64,000 nucleotides of DNA from Clostridia bacterium (GCA_009929735.1 RZZU01000001.1:1-64000); one strand, 5' to 3'. Shown: positions 1 to 9,394, counted from the first letter of the stretch. The notes: generated from the sequence alone by a model not told the origin. Made by a program: numbers and translations.

Positions 1-61
1 CCACGTCAGACCAATTACTCCCTTATTATAAATTAAAATAAGCGCAAATGTTCAAGCACTA

Positions 62-439
62 ATGATATGCTCTAACACTTACACTTATATGGTACTAAAC
101 AATACCTATTGGGCGATGACTGCGGAGGATGAAAAGGGCATTGTCGGACATATTACCCTGCGTTTTACCGATCAGGAAACCGTTCGTCTGGGGTTTGTTT
201 TGGTGGATGAAAGTCGGCGGGGTCAGGGACTTGGCAAAGAACTGGTGTCCATGGCGATAAGCTATGCACAGCAGGTTTTGGGAGCAAAGCGCATTGCACT
301 GGGGGTATTTACGGAAAATATTTCGGCAAGAAGGTGCTACGAATCCTTGGGGTTTTTACAGGATATGGATCATGTTGAAAAGTATCAAATGAAGGATGAG
401 GTTTGGGATTGTATCGAAATGCTTTATATTCCGAAATGA
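62..439 (+). CDS. GNAT-family N-acetyltransferase, N-terminally truncated
   Basis: Predicted acetyl-CoA-dependent N-acetyltransferase; substrate unknown. The 125 residues contain the core of the fold: a beta strand (VGHITLRF), the strand and acetyl-CoA loop (LGFVLVDESRRGQGLGKEL, an R/Q-x-x-G-x-G/A-type loop), and the C-terminal motif NISARRCYESLGF. Related proteins are about 170-180 residues, so roughly 50-60 N-terminal residues are missing. There is no ribosome-binding site before the ATG, and all three frames upstream are closed by stops within the first 40 bases of the window, so the 5' part has probably been lost or frameshifted. Family assignment is clear from the motifs; whether it is expressed is doubtful. 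Confidence 0.6.
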   Translation: MICSNTYTYMVLNNTYWAMTAEDEKGIVGHITLRFTDQETVRLGFVLVDESRRGQGLGKELVSMAISYAQQVLGAKRIALGVFTENISARRCYESLGFLQDMDHVEKYQMKDEVWDCIEMLYIPK

Positions 440-454
440 AATGTTGGTATAAAT

Positions 455-740
455 AGAACGCACTTTTTAAAGGTGGGTTCTGACTAAAGACAAAGTCAAA
501 AATTTGAGGGTTTTGCCCTCAAACACCAATAAGGGTTTCGGGTCAGCACTTTGCTCCGCAAAGCTGTTCTTCGGGCAGATGGCACTTCGTTGCAATTGCG
601 CCTTTGACCCATCTGAACCTGCATAGAGTGTTGGCTCTATAAAAGTTTTTGGTCTTGTTTTTTAAAAAGCAAGTGGGTTTGAGCAATGCCCAAGGTTTGT
701 CTACGTTCAGAACCCACCTTTTATGAAGGTGGGTTCTGAC
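455..740 (-). repeat. String-of-hairpins repeat element, copy A
   Basis: This gene-free stretch carries a dispersed element, read on the minus strand. It shares three blocks with copies at 9145-9322 and 29843-30117: CCTTGGGCATTG, CTTGCTTTTT with a following A-run and CAAGACC, and GTGTTTGAGGGCAAAACCC ending in a GAGGG/CCCTC stem. It also shares the GGAGCAAAGTGCTGACCC block with 17597-17713. Both ends carry a stem-loop: AGAACGCACTTT/AAAGGTGGGTTCT at 455-481 and AGAACCCACCTT/AAGGTGGGTTCT at 709-737. AAGGTGGGTTCTGAC is directly repeated at 470-484 and 726-740. The ORF across 543-944 is an accident of the repeat. Confidence 0.7.
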
Positions 741-765
741 GATCAACAAAAGTTGCTGACCTTTA

Positions 766-1344
766 TTATTTTGCGTTACAGCCAGGTGCAGCCGCAGAAG
801 ATGCGGAAGCCGTTGCAGGACGGTCGAAATAAGGGCTTTTTTCAGATACAGAAAGGGGTACTCCGTAACCCAAAAACACTTTTTCCGAGAAAAGACCCGA
901 AGCCAACGCCGCTTTTCCGGCAGAAAACATAATTCGATTGTCAATGTGATGCGCCGCTGCTACGGAAACGGCAGAACCCATGGCAATGCCCAAATCACCT
1001 ACGGCAAAGGCACAATGCGTGCCGCTTTTATTTGCGCCGAAGCAATCGCCTGCGCCGCAGTAATTACAGTAGGGCAGTCCACGGTAGGTTTCCAGTGCAC
1101 CAAAAAGAACAACGCAGGCGGATAAATCCACATTATCTGCATCTCTTAAATAAAAATCCTGACGGGTTTCCTCTCCGATTTTTCTCATTTCTGCCGCAAG
1201 GGCATCCTTATCGGCACCGTCAATAATTAAGGTTTCCATGCTATCCCTGCCGCAACCCTTGGGTGCGGTTTTTGCTGCTGCAATCATTAGAGACGCCACT
1301 GTTTCAATTGCTCTGAGCTGAAGCTTTTCTCCGCTGTATTTCAT
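766..1344 (-). CDS. DUF2148 ferredoxin-like domain protein
   Basis: Uncharacterised cytoplasmic protein of 192 residues, matching the DUF2148 family described as containing a ferredoxin-like domain. Visible features are the N-terminal helix with APKGCGRD, the Cys cluster YCNYCGAGDCFG around residues 92-103, and a glycine/alanine-rich segment GDLGIAMGSAVSVAA. These cysteines could hold an Fe-S cluster, but that is inference. The last 17 residues are Ala/Ser-rich and end in a lone Cys. The start is supported by AGGAGGAAC seven bases upstream. It is transcribed away from ftsK and seems monocistronic. No substrate or pathway is suggested by its neighbours. Confidence 0.75.
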   Translation of the reverse strand: MKYSGEKLQLRAIETVASLMIAAAKTAPKGCGRDSMETLIIDGADKDALAAEMRKIGEETRQDFYLRDADNVDLSACVVLFGALETYRGLPYCNYCGAGDCFGANKSGTHCAFAVGDLGIAMGSAVSVAAAHHIDNRIMFSAGKAALASGLFSEKVFLGYGVPLSVSEKSPYFDRPATASASSAAAPGCNAK

Positions 1345-1385
1345 CTTATGTTCCTCCTAATCTTTTTGCAAGTATGTTTCTTCAC

Positions 1386-1415
1386 ATTATACAGTATTGT
1401 CCATAAATTGTACAA
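1386..1415 (-). promoter_or_regulatory. SigA-type promoter of the DUF2148 gene
   Basis: On the minus strand TTGTAC and a perfect TATAAT are separated by 18 bases, with the -10 about 40 bases upstream of the start codon at 1344. Confidence 0.6.
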
Positions 1416-1467
1416 CCTTGCAAAGGAAAATGCATTGTGAAAAAAAGGTGCGTGTTTTGCATATTTA

Positions 1468-1476
1468 TGGTATAAT
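1468..1476 (+). promoter_or_regulatory. Extended -10 promoter of ftsK
   Basis: TGGTATAAT lies about 60 bases upstream of the TTG start. No good -35 hexamer is seen; the TGn extension matches the form found upstream of recX, the response regulator and rplS in this window. Confidence 0.55.
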
Positions 1477-1537
1477 TTTATATTAAAGCAAATAAGTGTT
1501 TGGTAGTTTGAATCAAAAGATAGATGAGGTGAGAAGC

Positions 1538-4345
1538 TTGGCAGAACAGAAAAAGACAACAGCAAAAAGTGGTGCCGGCACATCAAGGGCTGCCACGAAA
1601 GCGACTGCCGTGAAAAAAAGCGCAACTGCAAAGGGTGGAACAGGGAAAACAAATCCACAGCAAAGTCCGCATAGGGGAAGCACCAAGGAAATGGCAAAAA
1701 ACAGCCGCTTTGGGGACAGTATTTTGGATGAAGTCATTCTCATTATTATAATGCTGCTTTCATTGGTGGCTGAAATTAGTCTGATTACAGAGAAAATGGG
1801 TATCATCGGGCATTTGTTCAGCAGTTTGTTTAAAGGACTGTTTGGCTTTGCTGGTGCATTATTACCTTTGTTTATCATCGTTTACTGTGGCTGGATGCTG
1901 TCAAGCGAAGAGAGAAAAACGCCAGTGGTTCGTGGGTTTGGCGGACTGTTGTTCTTGTTGTGTATTTCAGCCGGAGTGCATCTGATTCATCCCATTGATG
2001 TAGCGTCAAATGTGAATTTTTTTCAAAAAGTGGCAGCGTACTATGGGGAAGGCTCTATTACAAACGGTGGATTTTTCGGCGGAATTTTGGGAAGCATATT
2101 GTATAGTGCGCTTGATACTTTGGGGAGTACCTTGGTATTAATTGCACTGATCATCATTTCTCTGATTATGGCAACAGGAAAGTCGTTTTTCCAAGCGATT
2201 GCCGATTATTCTGACCAGCGGACCGTAAAGCAAAAGGTGAAGCAGGAAAAAATAAAAAGCAAGGCGGAACAAATTCGTTTGATGGAGCAGGCAGAGGCGG
2301 AAAAGCGGGAGCGGCGGCGCAAGCGTGACGCAAAGAAAAACAGCTATAATATTGAGCTGGACGATGGGGAAGGGTGCTCCGAAGAAGTTCCGTCGATAGA
2401 GGAAACAGTTTTTCGTAAAAAAGAGCCGACGGTGTATAAGAAAGCGGCACCCATTTATAATTTTTTGTTTGAAGAAAACGACGAAAATACGGACGCACCA
2501 ATGGAACATACGTTGGAGGATTTTGAAATTGAAGCGGTACCTGAAAAGCAGCAAAATGCGGCACCGGACATTTCTATCGTCATTCATGCCAAAGAGGACT
2601 TGGATGAAGGGGAGCAGATGATAGAGGATATTTTCAGAGAGCTTCCAGAGGAAGTGGCTTCTTTTGCAGAGGAGGAAGGGATTGTTTTCACGGAGGAGGC
2701 TACAAGCCTTGCCCAGGACGAGCCTCAGTCTGCGGAAGAGGAAATTCCCATCGGCGTTTTGGAGGAGGAGAAAGGTGTTCCTGAGGATTTGGATGCTTCG
2801 GACACCAAGGAGGAAGAACCGCAAAAAAAGGCATCAAAGGATGCAAAAAATGCGGACAAGGTGGAAATTCCCGCCACACCTGTGGAGGAAGAAATTCCCT
2901 ATGTATTTCCTCCCGTTGCCCTTTTGGGAACAGACCCTAAAACGGGCGGAGGAGATTCCAAAGCCGAGATGCTGGCAAATGCAAGAAAGCTGGAGTCAAC
3001 ATTAAAAAGCTTTGGCGTAGATGCAAAAGTGATTCAAATTAACAAAGGGCCTACGGTTACTCGTTATGAATTATCGCCAAGCCAAGGTGTGAAGGTAAGC
3101 AAAATTGTAAATTTAGCGGATGATATTGCCTTGAATTTAGCGGCAAGCGGTATCCGCATTGAAGCACCAATTCCAGGCAAGGCGGCGGTAGGCATTGAGG
3201 TGCCCAACCGAGAAACGCAATCGGTTTACCTAAGAACTGTGCTGGATAGCGAGCCATTTCATAGCCATGCTTCCAAGCTGGCGTTTGCGCTGGGTGAGGA
3301 TATTGCAGGAAACCCCGTGGTTACGGATATTGCCAAGATGCCGCATTTATTAATTGCAGGGGCGACAGGCAGTGGTAAGAGCGTTTGCATCAACACGCTG
3401 ATAACCAGTATTTTATATAAGGCGGATCCCAAGGATGTCAAGCTGTTATTGGTTGACCCAAAGGTGGTGGAATTAAGCGTTTATAATGGCATTCCGCACC
3501 TCTTGATTCCTGTTGTGACCGACCCGAAAAAAGCGTCTGCCGCACTGAATTGGGCAGTTCGTGAAATGCTGCAAAGATACAACGATTTTGCGGCGTTTGG
3601 GGTAAGAGATATTAAGGGCTTTAATGCCGTGAAGGAAGAAGCGGGGGACGAAAAAGGAAAGATGGCCCAAATCGTGATCGTGATTGACGAGTTGGCAGAT
3701 TTAATGATGGCGGCACCGGGAGAGGTTGAGGATTCCATTTGCCGATTGGCGCAGATGGCACGAGCGGCAGGGATGCACTTGATTATTGCAACCCAAAGAC
3801 CCTCTGTGGATGTTATCACGGGTGTAATCAAGGCAAATATTCCCTCACGTTTGGCATTTGCCGTATCCTCAGGCATTGATTCCAGAACGATTTTGGATAT
3901 GGTTGGTGCGGAAAAGCTCTTGGGCAAGGGAGATATGCTGTTTTACCCAGCAGGACAAAGCAAGCCTTCCCGTTTGCAGGGCGCTTTTGTTACGGATAAA
4001 GAGGTGGAGGATATTGTTTCCTTCCTACGAAAAAGCGGGCGTCCTGGGTATTCTCAAGATACCATTGATCAAATTACGAAGGTAAGTAAAGCAGGCATGG
4101 ATGCGGATGAGGACAGTGACGAATTTTTTGAACAAGCCGTTGATTTAATTATTGAGAAGGAAAAAGCGTCGGTTTCTATGTTGCAGCGGCAGTTCAGAAT
4201 TGGCTATAACCGTGCCGCAAGGCTTATGGACGAATTGGAGCGCAAAGGAATGGTCGGCTCCGAAGAGGGAAGCAAGCCGAGGAAGGTGCTCATTACCCGT
4301 GCACAGTGGGGTGCAATGAATGAACCTGTGGAAGAAGAAATTTAG
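1538..4345 (+). CDS. ftsK: DNA translocase FtsK/SpoIIIE
   Basis: Hexameric ATP-driven double-stranded DNA pump at the division or sporulation septum, clearing chromosome termini. About 935 residues. The N-terminus is Lys/Ala/Thr-rich and is followed by membrane segments at about residues 60-215, then a long acidic Glu/Asp-rich linker (about 250-470). The alpha/beta motor has Walker A GATGSGKS near 608 and Walker [13 protein letters not shown] near 715. The C-terminal gamma winged helix (about 855-925, [20 protein letters not shown]) reads KOPS/SRS sequences. I chose the TTG at 1538 because GAGGTGAG sits six bases upstream; a GTG at 1496 would give 949 residues without such a site. It probably serves both vegetative and spore chromosome transport. 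An XerS-type recombinase, a usual partner, is encoded at 47562-48623. Confidence 0.95.
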   Translation: MAEQKKTTAKSGAGTSRAATKATAVKKSATAKGGTGKTNPQQSPHRGSTKEMAKNSRFGDSILDEVILIIIMLLSLVAEISLITEKMGIIGHLFSSLFKGLFGFAGALLPLFIIVYCGWMLSSEERKTPVVRGFGGLLFLLCISAGVHLIHPIDVASNVNFFQKVAAYYGEGSITNGGFFGGILGSILYSALDTLGSTLVLIALIIISLIMATGKSFFQAIADYSDQRTVKQKVKQEKIKSKAEQIRLMEQAEAEKRERRRKRDAKKNSYNIELDDGEGCSEEVPSIEETVFRKKEPTVYKKAAPIYNFLFEENDENTDAPMEHTLEDFEIEAVPEKQQNAAPDISIVIHAKEDLDEGEQMIEDIFRELPEEVASFAEEEGIVFTEEATSLAQDEPQSAEEEIPIGVLEEEKGVPEDLDASDTKEEEPQKKASKDAKNADKVEIPATPVEEEIPYVFPPVALLGTDPKTGGGDSKAEMLANARKLESTLKSFGVDAKVIQINKGPTVTRYELSPSQGVKVSKIVNLADDIALNLAASGIRIEAPIPGKAAVGIEVPNRETQSVYLRTVLDSEPFHSHASKLAFALGEDIAGNPVVTDIAKMPHLLIAGATGSGKSVCINTLITSILYKADPKDVKLLLVDPKVVELSVYNGIPHLLIPVVTDPKKASAALNWAVREMLQRYNDFAAFGVRDIKGFNAVKEEAGDEKGKMAQIVIVIDELADLMMAAPGEVEDSICRLAQMARAAGMHLIIATQRPSVDVITGVIKANIPSRLAFAVSSGIDSRTILDMVGAEKLLGKGDMLFYPAGQSKPSRLQGAFVTDKEVEDIVSFLRKSGRPGYSQDTIDQITKVSKAGMDADEDSDEFFEQAVDLIIEKEKASVSMLQRQFRIGYNRAARLMDELERKGMVGSEEGSKPRKVLITRAQWGAMNEPVEEEI

Positions 4346-4514
4346 AAGGAAATTTTTTTGGAAACGTGACAAAATTTTTGTTTTGGAGATTGCTTTTTAA
4401 GATTCTTTTATAAAAAAAATGGTTTCCATTTTCATGAAAAGAAATGAGATTTTCAATGATACAAGGGAAATGGAGGAACAAAAGCATCACTTGGCTAAAA
4501 TTTGTCATTGTCTG

Positions 4515-4543
4515 TTGACAAAAAATCAAGCATATAGTACCAT
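4515..4543 (+). promoter_or_regulatory. Promoter of the fhs riboswitch transcript
   Basis: TTGACA and TACCAT are 17 bases apart, placing the start of transcription near 4550, just before the aptamer. The bases between ftsK and this promoter (4346-4514) hold nothing else I can identify. Confidence 0.65.
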
Positions 4544-4550
4544 TTTCTTA

Positions 4551-4646
4551 GAGGTCATATGACTGACGGAAGTGGAGTACCACATGAAGTATGACTAGGA
4601 TAATGCCGACCGTCTGGGCGATGACGCTTGGACTGTCGGCTTTTTT
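4551..4646 (+). promoter_or_regulatory. ZTP (pfl) riboswitch with overlapping terminator
   Basis: The two conserved halves of the ZTP/ZMP aptamer are present. The first is TGACTGACGG followed by the GTGG/CCAC hairpin (GTGGAGTACCAC). The second is CCGTCTGGGC, which forms the pseudoknot and ligand pocket. GCCGAC (4605-4610) and GTCGGC (4635-4640) pair to make a terminator ending in six T, and this stem overlaps the 3' half of the aptamer. The arrangement fits a transcriptional ON switch: ZTP or ZMP, which accumulate when 10-formyl-tetrahydrofolate is short, would block the terminator and allow fhs expression. Confidence 0.9.
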
Positions 4647-4704
4647 AATTGCGGTTCAAGGCGTATGGAAACTGGTTTGAACAACGGAAAGGAGTTTTTT
4701 GATC

Positions 4705-6375
4705 ATGAAAACAGATTTACAGATTGCGCAGGAATGCACATTGGAACCAATCACAGCCATTGCCGCAAAAGCAGGAATTCCCGAGGAATTTGTGGAATGC
4801 TACGGGAAGTACAAGGCAAAGATCAGCGACAAATACTACAATCAGATTAAGAAGAACCCCGATGCGAAGCTAATTTTGGTGACAGCCGTAAACCCGACCC
4901 CTGCCGGTGAGGGGAAAACCACGGTAACCATTGGATTGACACAGGCATTACAGAAATTAGGCAAAAACGCAATTACCTGCTTAAGAGAGCCTTCCCTTGG
5001 CCCTTGTATGGGTGTAAAGGGTGGCGCCGCAGGCGGCGGTTATGCACAGGTTGTGCCGATGGAGGACATTAACCTGCACTTTACAGGGGATCTTCATGCC
5101 ATTACCACAGCGAACAACTTTTTGGCGTCTATGGTGGACAACCATATTCAGCAGGGCAACGAATTAAACATTGACCCTAGAAAAATCTCTTGGAAAAGAG
5201 CGGTAGACTTAAATGACAGACAGCTGCGTAATGTCATTTCGGGCTTGGGCGGCAAGGTAAATGGCGTTCCCCGAGAGGACGGCTTTCAGATTACCGTTGC
5301 ATCTGAAATTATGGCAATTTTTTGCTTGGCGAACGACTTAAAGCATTTAAAAGAAATGTTAGGGCAAATTATTATTGGGTATACTTACAACGATGTGCCT
5401 GTGACGGCGAAGCAGATCGGTGCGGATGGCGCAATGACTGTTTTATTGAAGGATGCGCTCCAGCCAAATCTGGTGCAAACCTTGGAGCATACACCAGCAA
5501 TCATTCATGGAGGCCCTTTTGCAAATATTGCGCATGGCTGCAACAGTGTTCGTGCGACAAAAATTGCGATGAAAATAGCGGATTATGTGGTGACTGAGGC
5601 TGGTTTTGGTGCGGATTTAGGCGCAGAAAAGTTTTTTGATATCAAATGCCGCAAGGCAGGCATTCAGCCTGATGCGGTTGTTTTGGTTGCAACCATCCGT
5701 GCAATGAAATATAATGGTGGTATTGCCAAGGCTGACTTGAGCAACGAAAACGTAGAAGCTTTGAAAAAAGGCTTTGTAAACTTGGAAAAGCATATTGAAA
5801 ATATACAGAAATACGGTGTTCCTGTTGTGGTAACACTCAACCATTTTGTTGCGGATACAGAGGCTGAGGTTGCTTTCGTAAAGGAACGCTGTGAAGCCTT
5901 GGGTGCAACCTTTGCCATTGCAAGAGTTTGGGCAGAGGGCGGCGAAGGCGGACAGGCTTTGGCCGAAAAGGTGCTGGAAACCTTGGAAACCAAGGAAAAC
6001 AATTTCCATACCTTATATGATGATGCGTTAACCATAGAGGAGAAAATAAACTGTGTATGCAAGGAGATTTACGGCGCAGGCAATGTAAGCTTCTCAGCGG
6101 CGGCGAAAAAAACCTTGGCGCAGATTGAACAGCTGGGCTTTGGACATTTTCCTGTCTGCATTGCAAAAACACAGTATTCCCTTTCCGATGACCCGAAGCT
6201 TTTAGGTCGTCCCGAAGGGTTTGAAGTAACCGTAAAGGAATTGCGGATTTCGGCAGGGGCAGGTTTTATTGTTGCAATGCTTGGCGATGTTATGACGATG
6301 CCCGGCTTGCCGAAAAGACCTGCGGCTTTGGATATTGATATTGATGACGATGGAAACATCGTAGGATTATTTTAA
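4705..6375 (+). CDS. fhs: Formate-tetrahydrofolate ligase
   Basis: Catalyses ATP + formate + THF to 10-formyl-THF, feeding purine and formyl-Met synthesis and, in acetogens, the methyl branch of the Wood-Ljungdahl pathway. 556 residues, the usual length. The ATP-binding loop [16 protein letters not shown] lies near residue 65, followed by the family signature [18 protein letters not shown]. The ATG at 4705 is preferred over the TTG two codons earlier because AAAGGAG sits ten bases before it. The next gene, folD, follows 14 bases downstream and completes the 10-formyl to 5,10-methylene-THF route. Expression should be set by the ZTP riboswitch upstream. No other acetogenesis gene lies in the window, so a folate-salvage role is equally likely. 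Confidence 0.97.
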   Translation: MKTDLQIAQECTLEPITAIAAKAGIPEEFVECYGKYKAKISDKYYNQIKKNPDAKLILVTAVNPTPAGEGKTTVTIGLTQALQKLGKNAITCLREPSLGPCMGVKGGAAGGGYAQVVPMEDINLHFTGDLHAITTANNFLASMVDNHIQQGNELNIDPRKISWKRAVDLNDRQLRNVISGLGGKVNGVPREDGFQITVASEIMAIFCLANDLKHLKEMLGQIIIGYTYNDVPVTAKQIGADGAMTVLLKDALQPNLVQTLEHTPAIIHGGPFANIAHGCNSVRATKIAMKIADYVVTEAGFGADLGAEKFFDIKCRKAGIQPDAVVLVATIRAMKYNGGIAKADLSNENVEALKKGFVNLEKHIENIQKYGVPVVVTLNHFVADTEAEVAFVKERCEALGATFAIARVWAEGGEGGQALAEKVLETLETKENNFHTLYDDALTIEEKINCVCKEIYGAGNVSFSAAAKKTLAQIEQLGFGHFPVCIAKTQYSLSDDPKLLGRPEGFEVTVKELRISAGAGFIVAMLGDVMTMPGLPKRPAALDIDIDDDGNIVGLF

Positions 6376-6389
6376 GGAGTAGTGAGGAC

Positions 6390-7247
6390 ATGACAGCACA
6401 ATTAATTGATGGCAAGTTGATTTCGGCACAGATTAAACAAGAGGCGGCAGTAGAAGCGGCACAAATCAAGGAACAAGGAGTTACGCCTTGCCTTGCGGTT
6501 GTTTTGGTGGGAAAAGATTCCGCCTCTCAGGTTTATGTAAGCAATAAAAAAAAGGCGTGTGAGGCCGTTGGGATTCGCTCCGTTTCCTATGAATTAAGCG
6601 AGGAAACCACGGAGGAAGAATTGTTGCAGCTGATTGCCCAGCTGAATGCCGATGAAGCGGTTCATGGTATTTTGGTGCAGCTGCCTTTGCCGAAGCATTT
6701 CAACGAGGAGAAAGTAATCCTTGCCATTGATGCCAAAAAGGATGTGGACTGCTTTCATCCAATTAACGTGGGATTGCTGCATACGGGCGGAAAGGGCTTT
6801 TTGCCCTGCACACCCGCAGGCATTATCGAGTTGATTAAGCGCAGCGGTCATACTATCCAAGGGCAAAATTGTGTAATTATCGGAAGAAGCAATATAGTTG
6901 GAAAGCCTGTGGCGATGCTGTTGATGCAGGAGAACGGAACGGTGACCATTTGCCATTCAAAAACCCGTAATTTGGCGGAGGTTTGTCTGGGGGCAGACAT
7001 TATCGTCTGTGCAACAGGGAAGGTAAATACCGTTACGGCAGATATGGTAAAGGCGGGTGCGGTAGTGATAGACGTAGGCATGAACCGCAACGATGCAGGC
7101 AAGTTATGTGGCGATGTGGACTTTGAAAATGTTAAAGAGGTTGCTGGGGCAATCACACCTGTGCCGGGGGGCGTAGGGCCGATGACCATAGCGATGTTGA
7201 TGAAAAATTGTCTGGTTGCTGCAAAAATGCAAAACAACTTGATCTAA
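6390..7247 (+). CDS. folD: Bifunctional methylene-THF dehydrogenase/methenyl-THF cyclohydrolase
   Basis: Interconverts 5,10-methylene-, 5,10-methenyl- and 10-formyl-THF using NAD(P). 285 residues. The active-site segment YVSNKKKACEAVGI (residues 49-62) carries the catalytic Tyr and Lys. The cofactor fold shows GRSNIVGKPVAMLL near 164, and the C-terminus has the typical PVPGGVGPMT. AAGGAG precedes the ATG by about ten bases. Directly downstream of fhs and presumably in the same riboswitch-controlled transcript, so the two steps around 10-formyl-THF are co-regulated. Confidence 0.97.
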   Translation: MTAQLIDGKLISAQIKQEAAVEAAQIKEQGVTPCLAVVLVGKDSASQVYVSNKKKACEAVGIRSVSYELSEETTEEELLQLIAQLNADEAVHGILVQLPLPKHFNEEKVILAIDAKKDVDCFHPINVGLLHTGGKGFLPCTPAGIIELIKRSGHTIQGQNCVIIGRSNIVGKPVAMLLMQENGTVTICHSKTRNLAEVCLGADIIVCATGKVNTVTADMVKAGAVVIDVGMNRNDAGKLCGDVDFENVKEVAGAITPVPGGVGPMTIAMLMKNCLVAAKMQNNLI

Positions 7248-7263
7248 ATTTGGGGAGGCAAAC

Positions 7264-8622
7264 ATGAAAGGAACCGTAGCATTCACCTCTTTGGGGTGCG
7301 ATAAAAATAGGGTTGACAGCGAGGTTATGCTGGGAATATTGGCGCAAAATGGCTTCCAAACCATTGCCGATGAAGCACAGGCGGACATTATCGTTGTAAA
7401 TACCTGTTGTTTTATCAAGGACGCCTTGGACGAAAGTATTGAAACCATTCTGGAGATGGCGGAATATAAAAAAACAGGCAAATGTAAAGGCTTAATCGTG
7501 GCAGGCTGTTTGGGACAGCGTTACGAAAAGGAATTTTTTCAGGAGCTGCCTGAGGTGGATGCAATCATTGGGACTGCGGCATATGAATCTGTAGCGGAAG
7601 TGGCGGCGGATATTCTGGCTGGAAAAATGGGGGAAAAATATTTGGAAGATATTAACCGCCCCATGGAAAATTCCAATGGAAAATTAAGGGTTCTTTCCAC
7701 CGCCCCATATTTTGCATATCTAAAAATTTCCGAGGGCTGTGATAACCATTGCACCTATTGTGTCATTCCAAAGCTGAGAGGAAAACACAGGAGTCGTACC
7801 ATTGAAAGCCTTGTGGAAGAGGCGGAGGTATTGGCGCAAAATGGGGTAAAGGAACTGGTAATTGTAGCACAGGATACCTCCATTTATGGGAGGGATTTAT
7901 ACGGCGAGCCAAAGCTCCATGTTTTGCTGGATGAATTATCCAAAATAGAGGGCATAGCCTGGATTCGCCTGTTGTACTGTTATCCAGAAACCTTGACCCA
8001 AGAAACCATTGCAGTGATGGCGGAAAATGAGAAGATATGCCATTATATTGATATGCCGATTCAGCATGGAAATGATGCAGTTTTGAAGCGTATGGGAAGA
8101 AAAAGCAGTCAAGCTTTAATCAAAGAAAAGGTTTTGGCACTGCGAGAGGCGATGCCCGATATTGCCATCAGAACTACGCTGATTGTGGGATTCCCAGGAG
8201 AAACTGAGGAGGAATTCCAAGATTTGATTGGGTTTGTTGAGGAGCTGCGGTTTGACCGTTTGGGCGTCTTTGCGTATTCTCAGGAGGATGGTACGCCAGC
8301 GGCAAGCATGGAAAATCAAATTGATGAGGAAATCAAGGAAGTCAGACGGGATACCATTATGGATATTCAAAAAAATATTGCCGCCGCTCTTTGCGAAAAA
8401 GAGGTCGGCAAGGTCGTACAGGTGTTGGTGGAAGGCAAGCTGCCCGAGGAAAATATTTATTGCGGTCGTACTCGCAGGGATGCGCCTGATATTGATGGGT
8501 TGGTGTTTTTAACTGCCGAAGAGGAAGTTTATTCTGGCGAGTTTGTAACGGCGAAAATCAGAGAAGCCGGAGATTATGATTTGATGGGAGATGTAATTTA
8601 TGCAGATGAATCTGCCGAATAA
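7264..8622 (+). CDS. rimO: Ribosomal protein S12 methylthiotransferase
   Basis: Radical SAM enzyme that adds a methylthio group to a conserved Asp of ribosomal protein S12. 452 residues. The N-terminal UPF0004 domain has three cluster cysteines (SLGCDKNRVDSE, NTCCF, AGCLGQRY). The radical SAM motif CDNHCTYC is at residues 159-166, and a TRAM domain closes the protein. The SLGCDKN start favours RimO over the tRNA enzyme MiaB. GGGAGG lies seven bases before the ATG. It is 16 bases after folD and overlaps pgsA by 23 bases, so it is part of the same transcription unit. Confidence 0.93.
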   Translation: MKGTVAFTSLGCDKNRVDSEVMLGILAQNGFQTIADEAQADIIVVNTCCFIKDALDESIETILEMAEYKKTGKCKGLIVAGCLGQRYEKEFFQELPEVDAIIGTAAYESVAEVAADILAGKMGEKYLEDINRPMENSNGKLRVLSTAPYFAYLKISEGCDNHCTYCVIPKLRGKHRSRTIESLVEEAEVLAQNGVKELVIVAQDTSIYGRDLYGEPKLHVLLDELSKIEGIAWIRLLYCYPETLTQETIAVMAENEKICHYIDMPIQHGNDAVLKRMGRKSSQALIKEKVLALREAMPDIAIRTTLIVGFPGETEEEFQDLIGFVEELRFDRLGVFAYSQEDGTPAASMENQIDEEIKEVRRDTIMDIQKNIAAALCEKEVGKVVQVLVEGKLPEENIYCGRTRRDAPDIDGLVFLTAEEEVYSGEFVTAKIREAGDYDLMGDVIYADESAE

Positions 8623-9139
8623 GCTGACAATGCTACGGGTAATTTTAATCCCTGTATTTTTATTGGTACTGTTTTTGGCACCATCTCCTATGAATCGTTA
8701 TATTGCTGTTGTTATTTTTATTGTTGCCTCCTTAACTGATTTTCTGGATGGCTACCTTGCAAGAAAATGGAATTTGGTTAGTAATTTTGGGAAATTTATG
8801 GACCCTCTGGCGGATAAGCTGTTGGTGATGGCGGCTCTTGTTTCCATGGTTCAGCTAGGGGATTTACCTAGCTGGGCGGTTATACTTATTTTGGCACGGG
8901 AATTTGCCATTACGGGCTTTCGCACGCTTGCAATGGAGGCGAACATTGTGATGGCGGCAAGCTGGTGGGGAAAGGTAAAAACCACTGTGCAGATGATTAT
9001 GATTATTGTTGTCCTATTGGAATTGCCTTTTGTGGGCATTTCGGTTATGGAAAACATTTTGGTAGGCTTGGCGGTATTTTTTACCATTCTTTCGGGTGCG
9101 GATTATATTATAAAAAACAAGCAGGTGCTAAAGGGTTGA
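8600..9139 (+). CDS. pgsA: CDP-diacylglycerol-glycerol-3-phosphate 3-phosphatidyltransferase
   Basis: Membrane enzyme making phosphatidylglycerophosphate, the committed step to phosphatidylglycerol and cardiolipin. 179 residues with about five hydrophobic segments. The CDP-alcohol phosphotransferase motif is complete: D47, D50-G51, A54-R55, G64, D68, D72 in TDFLDGYLARKWNLVSNFGK and on. The start overlaps the end of rimO by 23 bases, suggesting translational coupling. In Bacillus pgsA also lies beside cinA and recA, and that order is kept here, although a repeat element and terminator now separate pgsA from cinA. Confidence 0.95.
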   Translation: MQMNLPNKLTMLRVILIPVFLLVLFLAPSPMNRYIAVVIFIVASLTDFLDGYLARKWNLVSNFGKFMDPLADKLLVMAALVSMVQLGDLPSWAVILILAREFAITGFRTLAMEANIVMAASWWGKVKTTVQMIMIIVVLLELPFVGISVMENILVGLAVFFTILSGADYIIKNKQVLKG

Positions 9140-9144
9140 GGGTA

Positions 9145-9322
9145 GACCTTGGGCGTTGCTAAGTGATAGACCTTGGATGTTGCCCAAACCCACTTGCTTT
9201 TTGAAAAAAGCAAGACCAAAAAATTTTATATTAACTGCATATATATGCGGTTTAAAGAAGGGTACAGGTAAAACCCTTGTGGGTGTTTGGGGGCAAAGTC
9301 CTCAAGGTCTTGACTTTATCAA
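9145..9322 (+). repeat. String-of-hairpins repeat element, copy B
   Basis: Fills the space between pgsA and cinA. It shares with copies A and C the block CCTTGGGCGTTG (here duplicated as CCTTGGATGTTG), then ACCCACTTGCTTTTTG with its A-run and CAAGACC, and finally CTTGTGGGTGTTTG followed by a GGGGC/GTCCTC stem and TCTTGAC. The 60-codon ORF across it is a translation of the repeat; the same peptide pattern (KPTCFLK) appears in copy A. Confidence 0.7.
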
Positions 9323-9355
9323 GAAAAAAAGAGCATGATTGCTCTTTTTTTCTTT
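9321..9355 (+). terminator. Rho-independent terminator after pgsA
   Basis: AAAAAAAGAGCA and TGCTCTTTTTTT form a long stem with a four-base loop, able to terminate in both directions. It closes the fhs-folD-rimO-pgsA unit. Confidence 0.85.
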
Positions 9356-9365
9356 TCAAAAAGAC

Positions 9366-9394
9366 TTGGAAATTTTCCATAAAAAGAATACAAT
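9366..9394 (+). promoter_or_regulatory. Promoter of cinA
   Basis: TTGGAA and TACAAT with 17 bases between, 37 bases before the cinA start. Confidence 0.55.

Noticed and set aside
543..944. ORF of 133 codons on the minus strand across the repeat and the end of the DUF2148 gene
   Set aside because: It translates repeat copy A; the same peptide pattern (KPTCFLK) appears in the repeat at 9145-9322 and it overlaps a better-supported gene in another frame.
4551..4646. THF riboswitch or T-box upstream of fhs
   Set aside because: The conserved CCGTCTGGGC and TGACTGACGG elements fit the ZTP/pfl class; the THF aptamer and T-box consensus are not present.
9156..9338. 60-codon ORF between pgsA and cinA
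   Set aside because: Translation of repeat copy B ending in the terminator; no ribosome-binding site.
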